This document shows positions 53,370 to 63,376 of a stretch of DNA of 64,000 bases, piece by piece. The DNA lies in the NCBI RefSeq assembly GCF_038051945.1, contig NZ_CP150302.1, positions 806,001 to 870,000 on the forward strand. The letters are read 5' to 3'. The position numbers and the translations under genes are program-made. Every line of letters starts with the position of its first letter. The first letter of the stretch is position 1. The stretch comes from Paenibacillus sp. FSL H3-0469 (GTDB lineage: Bacteria; Bacillota; Bacilli; Paenibacillales; Paenibacillaceae). The notes beneath the pieces are model-generated. The model was not told the origin of the DNA. It ran no database searches and saw only the letters and a list, made by a program, of their open reading frames with translations.

Positions 53370-53524
53370 AAGTGGGAGCGAAACCGGTAGTGCCGAAAAG
53401 CGAAAAAATGGAAGGCTTAGGCCGCCAAGCGATTGAACTAACCATTCAGCAGGCTGCTTAGATGACGGGGTTAAGCGTACATACCCTTCGTTATTACGAA
53501 CCAGTTCATCCAGGATTAGTCTCC
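53370..53524 (+). pseudogene. Relic of a MerR-family regulator gene
   Basis: The frame TIQQAA-stop-MTGLSVHTLRYYEP (about 53441-53503) matches the first helix-turn-helix of MerR regulators, where the motif is normally TIGQAAE(M)TGLSVHTLRYYE. A TAG at 53459-53461 stands where GAG (Glu) is expected, and the match ends after RYYEP. The rest of the gene is gone, with a terminator 27 bases further on. The sequence before it (KPVVPKSEKMEGLGRQAIEL in the same frame) may be the end of another lost gene. The 19-bp-spacer promoter just upstream is probably its former target. Confidence 0.7.
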
Positions 53525-53550
53525 TGGAGTTCATACATTACCTTTATCAA

Positions 53551-53577
53551 AACAACTCTTTATGAGTTGTTTTTTTC
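53551..53577 (+). terminator. Terminator after the MerR relic
   Basis: AACAACTC-TTTAT-GAGTTGTT followed by TTTTTCTT. Confidence 0.78.
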
Positions 53578-53641
53578 TTGCTTTAAATATATGTATGCGA
53601 TATATTGCATATAAGGAAATTGAGAAGTGAGGAAGATAACT

Positions 53642-54307
53642 ATGCCAGTACCTAAAAATTTTGTCTCACCTGCACGGATGTCTGCGAAAGAAAGAGCCTT
53701 CTCCCAGATTCAACGATGGATTATCGACGGTACACTGCAGCCCGGGGAAAAACTGCTTGACGCCGAATTGGCTGAGTCGCTTGGTGTAAGCCGCACACCG
53801 ATCCGGGAAGCCTTTCAGCTACTCGAAGCACAAGGGCTCGTATCTACTCATCCTGGTAAAGAAACCAGAGTACAGGAGATTGAGAAGGATGACATCTTCA
53901 AGATGTATTCAACGATGGCGGCTCTTCAGGCTTTAGCGGCTGAAACTACCGCAAAAATTATTATTCCAGAACAAATTGAGCAACTGCGGGCACTTAATTT
54001 AGAATTTGCCAGTGCCATTAATAGCGGTCAGCCTTACCAGGCCATGGAGGCGGATGAACAGTTCCACAATCTGATTGTGGAGCTGTCTGATAATCCCTAT
54101 ATCGCTTCATTCAGCGCATCCCTTCAGATTCATATCCGGCGCTTTAAATACGTGTTCTTAGAGCGGCCGATTACGGAGACACAGGCTTCAGTCGATGAGC
54201 ATGGTTTAATTATTGCAGCGTTCGAGAAGAATGATTCTGATCGTGCTCAGGCAATGATGAGGCAAAATTTCATCCGTCCGATGCAGGAACTGCACGGATT
54301 ACTTTAA
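53642..54307 (+). CDS. FadR-subfamily GntR regulator
   Basis: 221 residues: winged HTH ([28 protein letters not shown]) and an FCD domain of helices ([35 protein letters not shown]) with the usual metal/ligand His residues. ATG 53642 follows GAGGAAG by 6 bases. It lies 20 bases upstream of ilvD and in the same direction, so the two probably form one operon. Its effector may be a product or substrate of that enzyme. Confidence 0.87.
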   Translation: MPVPKNFVSPARMSAKERAFSQIQRWIIDGTLQPGEKLLDAELAESLGVSRTPIREAFQLLEAQGLVSTHPGKETRVQEIEKDDIFKMYSTMAALQALAAETTAKIIIPEQIEQLRALNLEFASAINSGQPYQAMEADEQFHNLIVELSDNPYIASFSASLQIHIRRFKYVFLERPITETQASVDEHGLIIAAFEKNDSDRAQAMMRQNFIRPMQELHGLL

Positions 54308-54327
54308 GCAGACAGGAGCGGAGACAA

Positions 54328-56016
54328 ATGGTGAACGGAAAAGATCTGCGTATTAACAGCAAGGTAATCAGCGAGGGTGTCAACCGGGTGCCGAACAGAG
54401 CGATGCTGCGTGCTGTTGGTTTTACAGATGAGGATTTCAAAAAACCGATGATTGGCGTAGCCAGCACCTGGAGTGAGGTCACCCCGTGCAATATGCATAT
54501 CAATGAATTGGCTGTTCAAGCCAAACAAGGGGTGCGTAACCATGGTGGTGCTCCGCTTATTTTTAATACGATTACAGTCTCTGACGGTATTTCAATGGGG
54601 CATGGGGGCATGCTGTTCTCACTGCCAAGCAGGGAAGCCATCGCGGATTCTATCGAGATTGTAACAGGAGCTGAGCGCTTTGACGGCCTGGTGGCCATCG
54701 GTGGCTGCGACAAGAACACGCCTGCCTGTCTGATGGCGATCGGGCGGTTGAATGTCCCTTCCGTGTACGTATACGGCGGAACGATTCTGCCCGGAAAGCT
54801 CGACGGTAAAGACGTCGATATTGTAACGGCCTTCGAAGCGGTAGGCCAATATCATGAGGGGAAAATAACCGATGAACAGCTCCATAAGGTAGAGTGCAGC
54901 GTTTGTCCGGGTCCAGGCTCTTGCGGCGGCATGTACACCGCCAACACAATGGCCGCGGCGGCAGAAGCCATGGGCATGAGCCTTCCCGGTTCGTCCTCTA
55001 CGCCGGCCGTTTCGCCTGATAAAGCGGCAGAATGTGCGGCGGCGGGCAAACAAGTCATAGCGCTGCTGGAGCAGGAGATTTACCCGAAAGACATCATGAC
55101 CAAAAAAGCGTTTGAGAACGCCATTACGGTCGTTATGGCTTTGGGAGGTTCAACCAATGCGTTCCTGCATTTGCTCGCTATTGCGCATTCGGCAGGCGTA
55201 GATTTAACCCTGGATGATTTTGAGCGGATTCGCCTGCGTGTTCCCCATTTGGCAGATCTGAAGCCAAGCGGCCAATATGTAATGCAGGATTTGAACGAAA
55301 TTGGCGGTATTCCCGGCGTGATGAAGCTATTACTCGCTGAGGGACTTCTTCATGGTGATTGCCTGACAGTCACAGGTAAAACCTTGGCAGAGAATCTGGC
55401 GGAAGCAGCTCCGCTTAGAGACGATCAGAAGATTATCCGTCCATTGAAGCAGCCGCTGAAGCCAAATGGACCATTAGTTGTACTTAGAGGTAACCTTGCC
55501 CCTGAAGGCGCCGTAGCCAAAATGTCAGGCATGAAGAAGCTCCGGTTTGACGGGCCGGCCAAGGTGTATGACAGTGAGGAGGCCGCAACGGAAGCGATTT
55601 TAAGAAATGAAATCCACAAAGGCGATGTACTGGTTATCCGTTATTGTGGTCCAAAGGGCGGTCCAGGCATGCCGGAGATGCTGTCTGTTACTGCATTAAT
55701 TGTAGGTAAGGGTCTTGGCGGGGAAGTGGCCCTAATTACGGATGGAAGGTTCTCAGGTGGCTCGCATGGATTCGTAGTCGGACATGTCTCACCTGAAGCG
55801 CAGGTAGGTGGACCGATCGCGCTACTGAGAAGCGGAGACCTCATCACTATCGACAGCGAAACGCAGCAGATTAACTTTAACGTGACAGAAGAGGAGCTGA
55901 GTGCCAGGGCTCAAGCATGGGTACAGCCTCCGCTAAAAGTTAATTCAGGCGTGCTGGTCAAGTATGCAAGATTAGTCTCCTCTGCATCTAAAGGGGCGGT
56001 GACTGACCAAGCATAG
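54328..56016 (+). CDS. ilvD: Dihydroxy-acid dehydratase
   Basis: 562 residues, full length. Iron-sulfur cysteines in [12 protein letters not shown] and [18 protein letters not shown], the N-terminal [21 protein letters not shown], and the C-terminal [16 protein letters not shown] with the catalytic Ser. It converts 2,3-dihydroxy-3-methyl acids to 2-oxo acids in valine and isoleucine synthesis. The motifs agree with IlvD rather than sugar-acid dehydratases of the same superfamily. It is not next to other ilv genes but behind a GntR regulator, which is unusual for a biosynthetic gene and leaves room for a sugar-acid role. An AGGAGCGGAG site precedes the ATG. Confidence 0.9.
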   Translation: MVNGKDLRINSKVISEGVNRVPNRAMLRAVGFTDEDFKKPMIGVASTWSEVTPCNMHINELAVQAKQGVRNHGGAPLIFNTITVSDGISMGHGGMLFSLPSREAIADSIEIVTGAERFDGLVAIGGCDKNTPACLMAIGRLNVPSVYVYGGTILPGKLDGKDVDIVTAFEAVGQYHEGKITDEQLHKVECSVCPGPGSCGGMYTANTMAAAAEAMGMSLPGSSSTPAVSPDKAAECAAAGKQVIALLEQEIYPKDIMTKKAFENAITVVMALGGSTNAFLHLLAIAHSAGVDLTLDDFERIRLRVPHLADLKPSGQYVMQDLNEIGGIPGVMKLLLAEGLLHGDCLTVTGKTLAENLAEAAPLRDDQKIIRPLKQPLKPNGPLVVLRGNLAPEGAVAKMSGMKKLRFDGPAKVYDSEEAATEAILRNEIHKGDVLVIRYCGPKGGPGMPEMLSVTALIVGKGLGGEVALITDGRFSGGSHGFVVGHVSPEAQVGGPIALLRSGDLITIDSETQQINFNVTEEELSARAQAWVQPPLKVNSGVLVKYARLVSSASKGAVTDQA

Positions 56017-56070
56017 ATAGCGATCAGGCGGGAGAGATGAGCTTGATATAGTTCATCTCAAATCCGAAAG

Positions 56071-56112
56071 AAAAGGTGCTGCACTCTTTACTTAGAGGAC
56101 AGCACCTTTTCA
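56071..56112 (+). terminator. Hairpin after ilvD
   Basis: AAAAGGTGCT pairs with AGCACCTTTT across a 20-base inner region that can pair further (CACTCTTTACTTAGAG). It is a likely terminator, usable on both strands. Confidence 0.65.
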
Positions 56113-56219
56113 ACTTAACAAGCGCTTAAAGCTTTCTCAATTCCTGCTGAGTATCGTCTGGATCGAACCGCTGCAGCAGGATCGTTGTGCACACCGTTAA
56201 CTAATAGCTCACATATCCC

Positions 56220-56248
56220 AACCCGAACATGAATTCGGGTTGTTTTTT
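56220..56248 (+). terminator. Terminator hairpin
   Basis: AACCCGAA and TTCGGGTT form an 8-base stem with a short loop, followed by a G and six Ts. Confidence 0.78.
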
Positions 56249-56325
56249 GCGTGAAGTTGATGAGTTTGGGTGTGGAATATGGTTGTTCCCGGCCAAGTGG
56301 TCAAGAAATTCACCTAAAAGGTCAT

Positions 56326-56365
56326 GCAAATGCCCTTAAAGCAAATGCCAAACGGCAGGTACAAT
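56326..56365 (+). promoter_or_regulatory. Activator-type promoter with two GCAAATGCC repeats
   Basis: Two identical nonamers 15 bases apart end about 11 bases before a TACAAT -10. The position over the -35 region suits an AraC-type activator such as the YesN-like protein encoded at 61707. Confidence 0.5.
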
Positions 56366-56416
56366 GAGGATGTCACACGGATAAGAGATTATGACTAAGG
56401 GTAAAGGAGGTATCCT

Positions 56417-57382
56417 ATGGATTCAGATTTGGCAGCGGCGGATCGGCAGCCCGAGAACCATCCCCTTCGTACGGTCAAGCCGGCGCGGTTTCAGGCCCTG
56501 AAAAAGTACTGGGATTTATACCTGATTATGCTGCCGGGGCTCGCGTATTTTATCATTTTCAAGTATGTGCCAATGGGAGGCATCATCGTTGCCTTTCAGG
56601 ATTTTAGCGCCTTTGCCGGCATCCGCGGCAGCGAATGGGTGGGACTTACGCATTTTAAAAATATGTTTACGGACAGCGAGTTTTACACGGTATTCAAAAA
56701 TACGCTGCTGATCAGTTTATACAAGCTGATCTGGGGATTTCCGGGTCCAATCATCCTGGCCTTGATGTTGAATGAAGTCCGGCACATGCTGTATAAGCGC
56801 GGGGTCCAGACGCTTGTCTATTTACCGCATTTTCTGTCCTGGGTCATCATCGGAGGTATCCTGGTCAACGTGCTGTCCCCGGCAACGGGCATCGTCAATC
56901 AGCTTCTGGGCATGATCGGTTTGGAGCCGATCTTCTTCCTGGGCAGTCAGGAATGGTTCAGAACGGTGCTTGTGGTCAGCGATATCTGGAAGGAAGCGGG
57001 ATGGGGGGCCATCATCTATCTGGCTGCGCTGGCATCGATCGATCCACAAATCTACGAGGCCGCTGTCGTAGACGGCGCGAGCAAGTGGAAGCAGTTGATC
57101 CACGTCACCCTGCCATCGCTCATCGGGACCATCGTGATCCTGTTCGTATTGCGCTTGGGAAGCGTTCTGGATGTCGGCTTCGAACAGATCTTTGTGCTCT
57201 ACAATCCGCTGGTATACAATGTGGCCGATGTTATCGAGACTTATGTATACCGGACCGGAATCACGCAGGGTCAATTCAGCTTTACTACCGCTGTCGGGTT
57301 GTTCAAATCGGTCATCAGTCTGATATTGGTCGTCCTCGCCAACAAAGCCGCCAGAAAGCTTGGCCAGGACAGCTTATGGTAG
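56417..57382 (+). CDS. ABC transporter permease (LplB-like)
   Basis: 321 residues with six predicted helices. DLYLIMLPGLAYFIIFKYVPMGGIIVAFQDF and the EAA loop YEAAVVDGASKWKQLIHVTLP are LplB hallmarks. AAAGGAGG lies 7 bases before the ATG. Unlike the first importer, the permeases come before the solute-binding gene here. Confidence 0.9.
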   Translation: MDSDLAAADRQPENHPLRTVKPARFQALKKYWDLYLIMLPGLAYFIIFKYVPMGGIIVAFQDFSAFAGIRGSEWVGLTHFKNMFTDSEFYTVFKNTLLISLYKLIWGFPGPIILALMLNEVRHMLYKRGVQTLVYLPHFLSWVIIGGILVNVLSPATGIVNQLLGMIGLEPIFFLGSQEWFRTVLVVSDIWKEAGWGAIIYLAALASIDPQIYEAAVVDGASKWKQLIHVTLPSLIGTIVILFVLRLGSVLDVGFEQIFVLYNPLVYNVADVIETYVYRTGITQGQFSFTTAVGLFKSVISLILVVLANKAARKLGQDSLW

Positions 57383-57395
57383 AGGGGGTGAATCT

Positions 57396-58277
57396 ATGAG
57401 ACTTACTAGGGGGGAACATCTGGCATCGAGGCTTAATTACCTGGCCCTAGGCTTCATTGCACTGCTTGCGCTTCTCCCGTTCCTGCATATCGTGGCCCAG
57501 TCTTTCAGCAGCCATCAGGCGATAACCTCCGGCAGGGTGACGTTATGGCCGGTGGATTTCAGTTTCGAAGCGTATGTTAAGGTACTGCGCGAACAGGCTT
57601 TTTTGAATGCCTTCAAGGTCAGTTTACTGCGCACGGTCATCGGCACGATGTTGAATGTGGTGATCACTTGTATGCTGGCTTATCCGCTGTCCAAGGCTTA
57701 TATTAAAGGACGATCAGCCATCATGTTCCTGATTGTGTTCACGATGCTGTTTAACGGGGGCATGATTCCAACCTTTCTGGTCGTGAAAGCGACCGGGCTG
57801 CTGAATTCCTTCTGGGTCTATATCATTCCTGGAGCGGTTAGCGCGTTCAATGTTATTATTATGAAAAATTTCTTTCAAGGCGTGCCGCCTGAATTGGAGG
57901 AATCCGCCAAGATTGACGGCTCCTCCAATATCGGAACGCTCATCCGGATCGTCGTTCCGTTATCCATGCCGGTCATTGCCACGATTACCTTGTTCCATGC
58001 GGTCGGACATTGGAACGCCTTCTTTGACACCGTCCTGTATGTGACGGACCGGAATCTTTTCCCGTTGCAGGTGTATTTGCGTGAGCTGATCATGTTCAAT
58101 CAATCGAACATCAGCAATAACAACGGGTACTCCGCCAATATCGACAGCACCCTGCTGGCCTTGGAGTCCTTAAAGGCTGCGGCGCTGATTGCCAGCACGG
58201 TTCCGATCCTGATCGTGTATCCGTTTCTGCAGAAGCATTTTGTCAAAGGGATTATGCTTGGATCCGTAAAAGGCTAG
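57396..58277 (+). CDS. ABC transporter permease (LplC/YtcP-like)
   Basis: 293 residues, six helices. EAA loop EESAKIDGSSNIGTLIRIVVP, then LFHAVGHWNAFFDTVLYV and a C-terminal FVKGIMLGSVKG. ATG 57396 with AGAGGGGGTG upstream is preferred over a start overlapping the previous gene. Confidence 0.9.
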   Translation: MRLTRGEHLASRLNYLALGFIALLALLPFLHIVAQSFSSHQAITSGRVTLWPVDFSFEAYVKVLREQAFLNAFKVSLLRTVIGTMLNVVITCMLAYPLSKAYIKGRSAIMFLIVFTMLFNGGMIPTFLVVKATGLLNSFWVYIIPGAVSAFNVIIMKNFFQGVPPELEESAKIDGSSNIGTLIRIVVPLSMPVIATITLFHAVGHWNAFFDTVLYVTDRNLFPLQVYLRELIMFNQSNISNNNGYSANIDSTLLALESLKAAALIASTVPILIVYPFLQKHFVKGIMLGSVKG

Positions 58278-58315
58278 AACGGCATGTAACATGAAAAAAG
58301 AGAGGGGATTGTGAT

Positions 58316-59809
58316 ATGAAAGTTTCAATCTTCGTAAAAAGATCCGTATCCATTCTGGTGGTGACTTCCATGCTGCTGGTGTCCGCGTGTTCATCCGGCA
58401 CGAAGGAGGAAGGAGCCGAAGGGAAGGAAAAACGCCAGGCCATTGATATCGTATTAAGCAATGCCGGACGGAAGTTCCCGCCGGGCATGGACGAGAACAA
58501 TAATCCTTATATTGATTACATCCGTGAGAACACGGGCCTGGACATCAAGCTGATCACGCCTCCTGCGGACGGTTACGGGGATGCCCTGAACGTGATTATG
58601 GCCTCCGATGATCTGCCCGATATGCTCCTGTCCTATGATGCCAATTGGTTCGAAAGCTATGTCCGGCAGAAGGCCCTTACCCCTCTGAATAATTTAATCG
58701 ACGAATACGGACCGAATTTGAAGAAAAGTATCCCGGAGGAAGCCTGGAAGGTTGTCACTGTGGACGGAAAGATCTATGCGATTCCCGGCCTGAACCCGAT
58801 CCCGGGCAATGAAATCATGTTTGCACGCAAGGATTGGCTGGACCGTCTGGGGCTCAAACCGCCGACAACGCTGGAAGAATACAAACAGGTGATTCGCGCT
58901 TTTGCGCAGGATGATCCGGACGGAAACGGCAAAAACGATACGTTTGGTCTGATCCTGCAGGAAAACCTCGGCAGAGTAGCTCCGTTTATCGGGGCATGGG
59001 GAATCCAGCGGGGCCAATGGACTGAACGGGACGGGCAATTGGTGAATTCCAGCACACTGCCGGAAATGAAGGAAGCACTAAGCTATCTTGCCGGTCTCTA
59101 TAAGGAAAAGCTGATTGATCCCGAGTGGGCTTTAAATAAGATGGCCAATGTTGACGAGAAAGTCGCCAGCGGCAAAGTGGGTCTGTTCTCCGGGAACTGG
59201 TATGATACCCGCGGCCCGATCCTGACCAACCAGAAAAATGATCCCAATGCCGAGTGGATTACCCTCGAATATCCAACCGGACCTGACGGGAAGCAGGGAA
59301 CCTGGGGCAATAGCTATGTTTCCGGATTTAATGTGATTCCGGTTACGAGCAAACATCCGGAGGCTGTCATTAAGATGCTTGATTTCATGATCGGAGACGG
59401 ATACCGCACACTCATGCTCGGATTTGAGGGCGAGGTATGGAATATGGAGGACGGGAAGGTGGTTACGAACTTTGATGAGCACAACAAGCATATTTACCGG
59501 CTAACGCTCGGCGAAGCGATTGTACCGTTCAATTCTGAAGTATCCAGAGAACGTCTGGACTCGCTCGGTATGGAGTTTAAGCTGAATGAGATTGTCGACA
59601 AGATTAACAAGGTTGCCATCCGTAATCAATATCTGGGCGTACCGACGCCTGGAATGGGTAAATACGGGCCTAAGCTGTCCAAAATGGAGGTCGAAGCCTT
59701 CACGAAAATCATCATCGGCCAGCAGCCGGTAGACAGTTTTGATCAATTTGTTGAAGACTGGAAGAAAAACGGCGGCGAAGAAATGACGAAGGAAGTCAAC
59801 GGGCAATAA
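58316..59809 (+). CDS. Extracellular solute-binding lipoprotein (LplA-like)
   Basis: 497 residues; signal peptide with lipobox LVSAC. NPYIDYIRENTGLDIKLITPP, RKDWLDRLGLKPPTTLEEYK and a DDPDGNGKNDTFG calcium-type loop are typical of the large Lpl/YtcQ-type glycan-binding proteins. The start has GAGAGGGGATTG upstream. Third gene of the importer operon. Confidence 0.9.
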   Translation: MKVSIFVKRSVSILVVTSMLLVSACSSGTKEEGAEGKEKRQAIDIVLSNAGRKFPPGMDENNNPYIDYIRENTGLDIKLITPPADGYGDALNVIMASDDLPDMLLSYDANWFESYVRQKALTPLNNLIDEYGPNLKKSIPEEAWKVVTVDGKIYAIPGLNPIPGNEIMFARKDWLDRLGLKPPTTLEEYKQVIRAFAQDDPDGNGKNDTFGLILQENLGRVAPFIGAWGIQRGQWTERDGQLVNSSTLPEMKEALSYLAGLYKEKLIDPEWALNKMANVDEKVASGKVGLFSGNWYDTRGPILTNQKNDPNAEWITLEYPTGPDGKQGTWGNSYVSGFNVIPVTSKHPEAVIKMLDFMIGDGYRTLMLGFEGEVWNMEDGKVVTNFDEHNKHIYRLTLGEAIVPFNSEVSRERLDSLGMEFKLNEIVDKINKVAIRNQYLGVPTPGMGKYGPKLSKMEVEAFTKIIIGQQPVDSFDQFVEDWKKNGGEEMTKEVNGQ

Positions 59810-59869
59810 ACAGGACGGATAACGGGGTCTAAGCTATAATGAAGGCAGCATGTATCGTGGGGGAATCGT

Positions 59870-61726
59870 ATGAAGTGGCTGACGCAATTCCGCAGCGTCT
59901 TGAAGCAGTCGATACAGTTTAGGCTAACCTGTTATTTTCTTCTCATCCTGCTGCCGCTGGTGGCGTTCAGCATGTTTGCCAATGTAAAGTCTCAGCGGAT
60001 TTTGGAGCAGGAGCTTGGCGAGCGCACGCTCAGTGCCATGAACTCCGCTTTGGAGTTTGTTGACTTGACCTTAAAGAGCATCCATAATCTGTCCACCTTG
60101 ATCGCAACCGATACTAATTTATCCACCCTGCTGTCTCATCAGGAGAAGACCCTGACCTCCGGGGCGATTATGGACTTCACGCGTGTCATGGAAGAGATTA
60201 CGAATATAACCATGGTCAATGAATATTTAAGCGACGCCATGATTTATCATCGTCCCTCCAACTCGCTGATCGCAAGCAAGCTCGGGCTGCTGCACCGTGA
60301 ATCCCAAGGCCCTGAACCATGGTACGATGAAGCACTGAAGGCAAATGGCGCAAGCATATACTACTTGTCAGAACGCCATGAAGAGAATTTGTCCGGACTC
60401 CCGGATCCTATCTATAACCGGAATCAGCTTATTATGATGAGACTTATGGATTTCTATCGCGCCGAAAAAGGCGAAAATGTTCTCATGCTGTCGATTTCGA
60501 AGAATCAGTTGCTCCGCTCGCTGTCCCATTTGCTGGCGAACAGCAGCTCCAAGGTCTATCTGTTTGATGCCCGGGAGCGGTTGATCGTATCGAATGCTTC
60601 TACAGAAGAAACGTTGTCTTTCGAATGGAGGGACGTCCAGCCAGGCAGTGTTGTTGTCCGGGTAACCCCGGAAACGGATGAGAAAAATTTGATTCTGCGG
60701 GTGACTTCTCCCCGAAGCGGATGGTCGCTGCTGCTGATCCAGCCCGAGCGTGAGATTTATGATAAGTCGAGGCCGCTGCAAATTTTTGCGTACTGCATTA
60801 TTGCACTCAGCATCGTGCTTGCCGTCTGGATTGCCTGGTTTATCTACAGCGGAATTGCTTCTCCGATATCAAGACTTGTGTCCGGTATGCGGCAGCTGCG
60901 TAAAGGCAATCTGAATATCAGGCTGGAGAACGGGCGGCAGGACGAGTTGGGGTATTTAACGGATGCTTTCAACGAAACGGCGAGTCAGCAGCGTCATCTG
61001 ATCAAGGATATCTATGAGCAACAGCTCAGAATGACCAAGACGGAGCTCAAATTTCTGCAGGCTCAGATTAATCCCCACTTCTTGTACAACACGCTGGATT
61101 CGATTTATTGGACGGCCAAAAATTATGAAGCGGAAGAGATCAGTACAATGGTGCTCAACTTGTCGAACTTCTTCAGGCTGAGTTTGAGCAAAGGGCAGGA
61201 GTCGTTTACGGTGGAGGAAACGTTCAAGCACCTTCATTACTATATTCGCATTCAGCAAATCCGTTTTGCCGACCGGTTTACGGTGGAGTACTGCGCTTCT
61301 GAGGATAGCCATCATTTGCATATTCTGAAGCTGCTGCTTCAGCCGCTGGTTGAGAATGCCATATTGCATGGATTGGAGAAACGAAAAAAAGGCGGAACCT
61401 TAAGCATCCGCACCGATGTGTCTAATGACCGGCTGATCATCCAGGTAACCGATAATGGAAGAGGGATTCCAGGGCCGAGGCTTATGCGGATTCAACAGGC
61501 CTTGGCAAGAATCAGATTCGGGGATTACACGACGCCCCCCGAGAAGAACTCCGAGTTTTTTGCGCTGCTCAATGTCCAGGCTCGAATCGCCATTTACTAT
61601 GGGGAGACGGCGGAATTGAAGATCGTCAGCGGGGAAGGGAACGGAACGGTGGCGGTCATCGATTTACCGGCAGACCGCTGCCGGGAGGAGAGAGGGGAAG
61701 CGGAACATGAATCTCATGATTGTTGA
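59870..61726 (+). CDS. Sensor histidine kinase (YesM family)
   Basis: 618 residues. Helix 1 at about 22-43, an extracellular dCache region to about 300, helix 2 (IFAYCIIALSIVLAVWIAWFIYSGI), HAMP, then the His_kinase domain with KFLQAQINPHFLYNTLDS (His near 402) and an ATPase domain with LLLQPLVENAILHG and DNGRGIPG. YesM kinases sense extracellular sugars, often with a solute-binding protein. The gene overlaps its regulator by 20 bases. GGGGG lies upstream of the ATG, and a TATAAT at 59835-59840 suggests its own promoter. Confidence 0.9.
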   Translation: MKWLTQFRSVLKQSIQFRLTCYFLLILLPLVAFSMFANVKSQRILEQELGERTLSAMNSALEFVDLTLKSIHNLSTLIATDTNLSTLLSHQEKTLTSGAIMDFTRVMEEITNITMVNEYLSDAMIYHRPSNSLIASKLGLLHRESQGPEPWYDEALKANGASIYYLSERHEENLSGLPDPIYNRNQLIMMRLMDFYRAEKGENVLMLSISKNQLLRSLSHLLANSSSKVYLFDARERLIVSNASTEETLSFEWRDVQPGSVVVRVTPETDEKNLILRVTSPRSGWSLLLIQPEREIYDKSRPLQIFAYCIIALSIVLAVWIAWFIYSGIASPISRLVSGMRQLRKGNLNIRLENGRQDELGYLTDAFNETASQQRHLIKDIYEQQLRMTKTELKFLQAQINPHFLYNTLDSIYWTAKNYEAEEISTMVLNLSNFFRLSLSKGQESFTVEETFKHLHYYIRIQQIRFADRFTVEYCASEDSHHLHILKLLLQPLVENAILHGLEKRKKGGTLSIRTDVSNDRLIIQVTDNGRGIPGPRLMRIQQALARIRFGDYTTPPEKNSEFFALLNVQARIAIYYGETAELKIVSGEGNGTVAVIDLPADRCREERGEAEHESHDC

Positions 61727-63335
61727 AGATGAAATTCGAATTTTGAATAGTCTGGCCAACAATATACCGTGGAATGAGCATGGCATCGAAGTGGTAGCGC
61801 TTGCCGAGAACGGCTTGGAAGCGCTATCCATGATCGAACGCAGGAAGCCCGATATCGTGCTGCTCGATATCGAGATGCCGGAGATGGACGGGTTAACCTT
61901 GGCGAGAACGGTGCTGCAGCAGGAAACGCACATGAAATTCGTGATTTTAAGCGGCCATGACGATTTCCCGTATGCGCAGGCTGCTGTGGGGCTTGGCGTC
62001 ATGAAGTACTTGCTGAAGCCGGCCGGAGACGATGAAATCTTGAAGGCTATTCTTGCGGCTGCGGAAGAGATCCGAGAGGAACTGATGGAAAAGCACAGTA
62101 TGATTGAGCTGGAGCGGAAATGGCATGACCGCCTGCCTCAGCTCCAGGATGATTTTTATAGAAACTGGATACAGGGCCGGTATGCGGACTGGGAGCTCAA
62201 GAAGCATATGGAGGAGCTGAATCTGGAGCTTGCCCTCTATAGCTGGTTTGCTGTAGCCGTATGTGAAATCGATCCGATTCACGAGCAAGGAGAACGATTT
62301 ACGTCTTCGGATCAGGCGTTGCTGCAGTTTTCGCTGGAATGCATAGCGGCTGAATGTTTGCAGCATGAAGACTGCCGGGTCTTTAATGATGCGGACGGAG
62401 CAACCGTGCTGCTCTTTTTGGGACAACCGGAGGAATCGGCTCCAGATATCATTCAGCGGATTAATGTTCACGTTCCCCGTCTCTTCAACATTGTTAAAGA
62501 GTGTCTGAAGCTTACCGCCAGTGCCGGACTAGGGACCCCAGGCTCATGGGACCATGTTTCGCTGTCCTATCGGCAGGCACGCCGTGCACTGCAGGAGCGG
62601 GCCATTTACGGACATGAGGTGTTCGTTCCTTACCTGGACGTAACCAACAAAGAGCAGCCGTTTCATTATGACGCTGAATTCGAAAAGCAGCTGGAGATTG
62701 CGGTTCATACGGATCACGCAGCAGCGGTTGCTGAGCTGATAGACTGCTATTTCAAGAACGTATACTCCCAGGCTGTCTCAACCCAAAAGGTATACGAGCA
62801 TTTGCTGTATTTGAGCAGCTTATTTACACGTATGATTCAATCGCGGGGCTGGTCGATGCAAGAGGTGCTGCAAGAGGATTATTCGATGTTTCTGTCCTTT
62901 GAATCCCTGCTCTCCAAAGAGCAAATTGTGGAATGGTCCAAAAGAGTGGCCAGCCGCATTACCCAATACCGGGAACGCGAGCGAAAGCATTCAAGCCATC
63001 GGCTCGTTAAACAAATGATTGAGGCTGTGGAGGAAATGCTGGGGAAAGAAGAACTGACCTTGCACACGCTGGCCGAAAGATTATATGTCAATCCCTCTTA
63101 CCTTAGCCGGCTCTTTAAGCGGGAGGAAGGGAAATCCATTTCGGAATATCTCCTGAAGCGGAGTATGGAGCACGCCAAAGAGCTCTTACACAGCGGCGTT
63201 AAGGTGTATGATGCAGCAGAAGCGGCAGGATACCGTGATGTCAGCTATTTTGCCAGAGTATTTCGTAAATATTGGGGCGTAGCCCCGAGTGAATTAAAGA
63301 AACAAGAGCGTTCGGTCTCACCGCGTTCGATGTAA
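61707..63335 (+). CDS. Response regulator with AraC output domain (YesN family)
   Basis: 542 residues. Receiver at 1-120 with Asp54 (VLLDIEMPEMDG) and Lys in LLKPAGDDE, a middle region of about 300 residues, and a C-terminal AraC HTH pair (LTLHTLAERLYVNPSYLSRLFKREEGKSISEYL and DAAEAAGYRDVSYFARVFRKYWG). It probably activates the importer at 56417 and the downstream oxidoreductase. Note that LLKP is followed by Ala-Gly-Asp rather than the common Val/Ile-acidic pattern. Confidence 0.9.
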   Translation: MNLMIVEDEIRILNSLANNIPWNEHGIEVVALAENGLEALSMIERRKPDIVLLDIEMPEMDGLTLARTVLQQETHMKFVILSGHDDFPYAQAAVGLGVMKYLLKPAGDDEILKAILAAAEEIREELMEKHSMIELERKWHDRLPQLQDDFYRNWIQGRYADWELKKHMEELNLELALYSWFAVAVCEIDPIHEQGERFTSSDQALLQFSLECIAAECLQHEDCRVFNDADGATVLLFLGQPEESAPDIIQRINVHVPRLFNIVKECLKLTASAGLGTPGSWDHVSLSYRQARRALQERAIYGHEVFVPYLDVTNKEQPFHYDAEFEKQLEIAVHTDHAAAVAELIDCYFKNVYSQAVSTQKVYEHLLYLSSLFTRMIQSRGWSMQEVLQEDYSMFLSFESLLSKEQIVEWSKRVASRITQYRERERKHSSHRLVKQMIEAVEEMLGKEELTLHTLAERLYVNPSYLSRLFKREEGKSISEYLLKRSMEHAKELLHSGVKVYDAAEAAGYRDVSYFARVFRKYWGVAPSELKKQERSVSPRSM

Positions 63336-63376
63336 GCTGAAGCTGCAATGGAAGAAATCAGGTGGAGGTGGTCAGA

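Larger units (their letters stand above)
56113..56416. other. Intergenic region before the second Lpl-type importer
   Basis: A second terminator-like hairpin is at 56220-56248 (AACCCGAA/TTCGGGTT, then TGTTTTTT). Further on, GCAAATGCC occurs twice (56326-56334, 56341-56349), a TGCC-AAAC-GGCA dyad lies at 56346-56357, and a TACAAT -10 lies at 56360-56365 without a good -35. No gene is seen in the region. Confidence 0.5.

Noticed and set aside
54328..56016. Sugar-acid dehydratase (Edd or pentonate type) rather than IlvD
   Set aside because: The N-terminal and iron-sulfur motifs follow bacillar IlvD. The GntR neighbour alone is not enough to rename it, so it is kept only as an open question.
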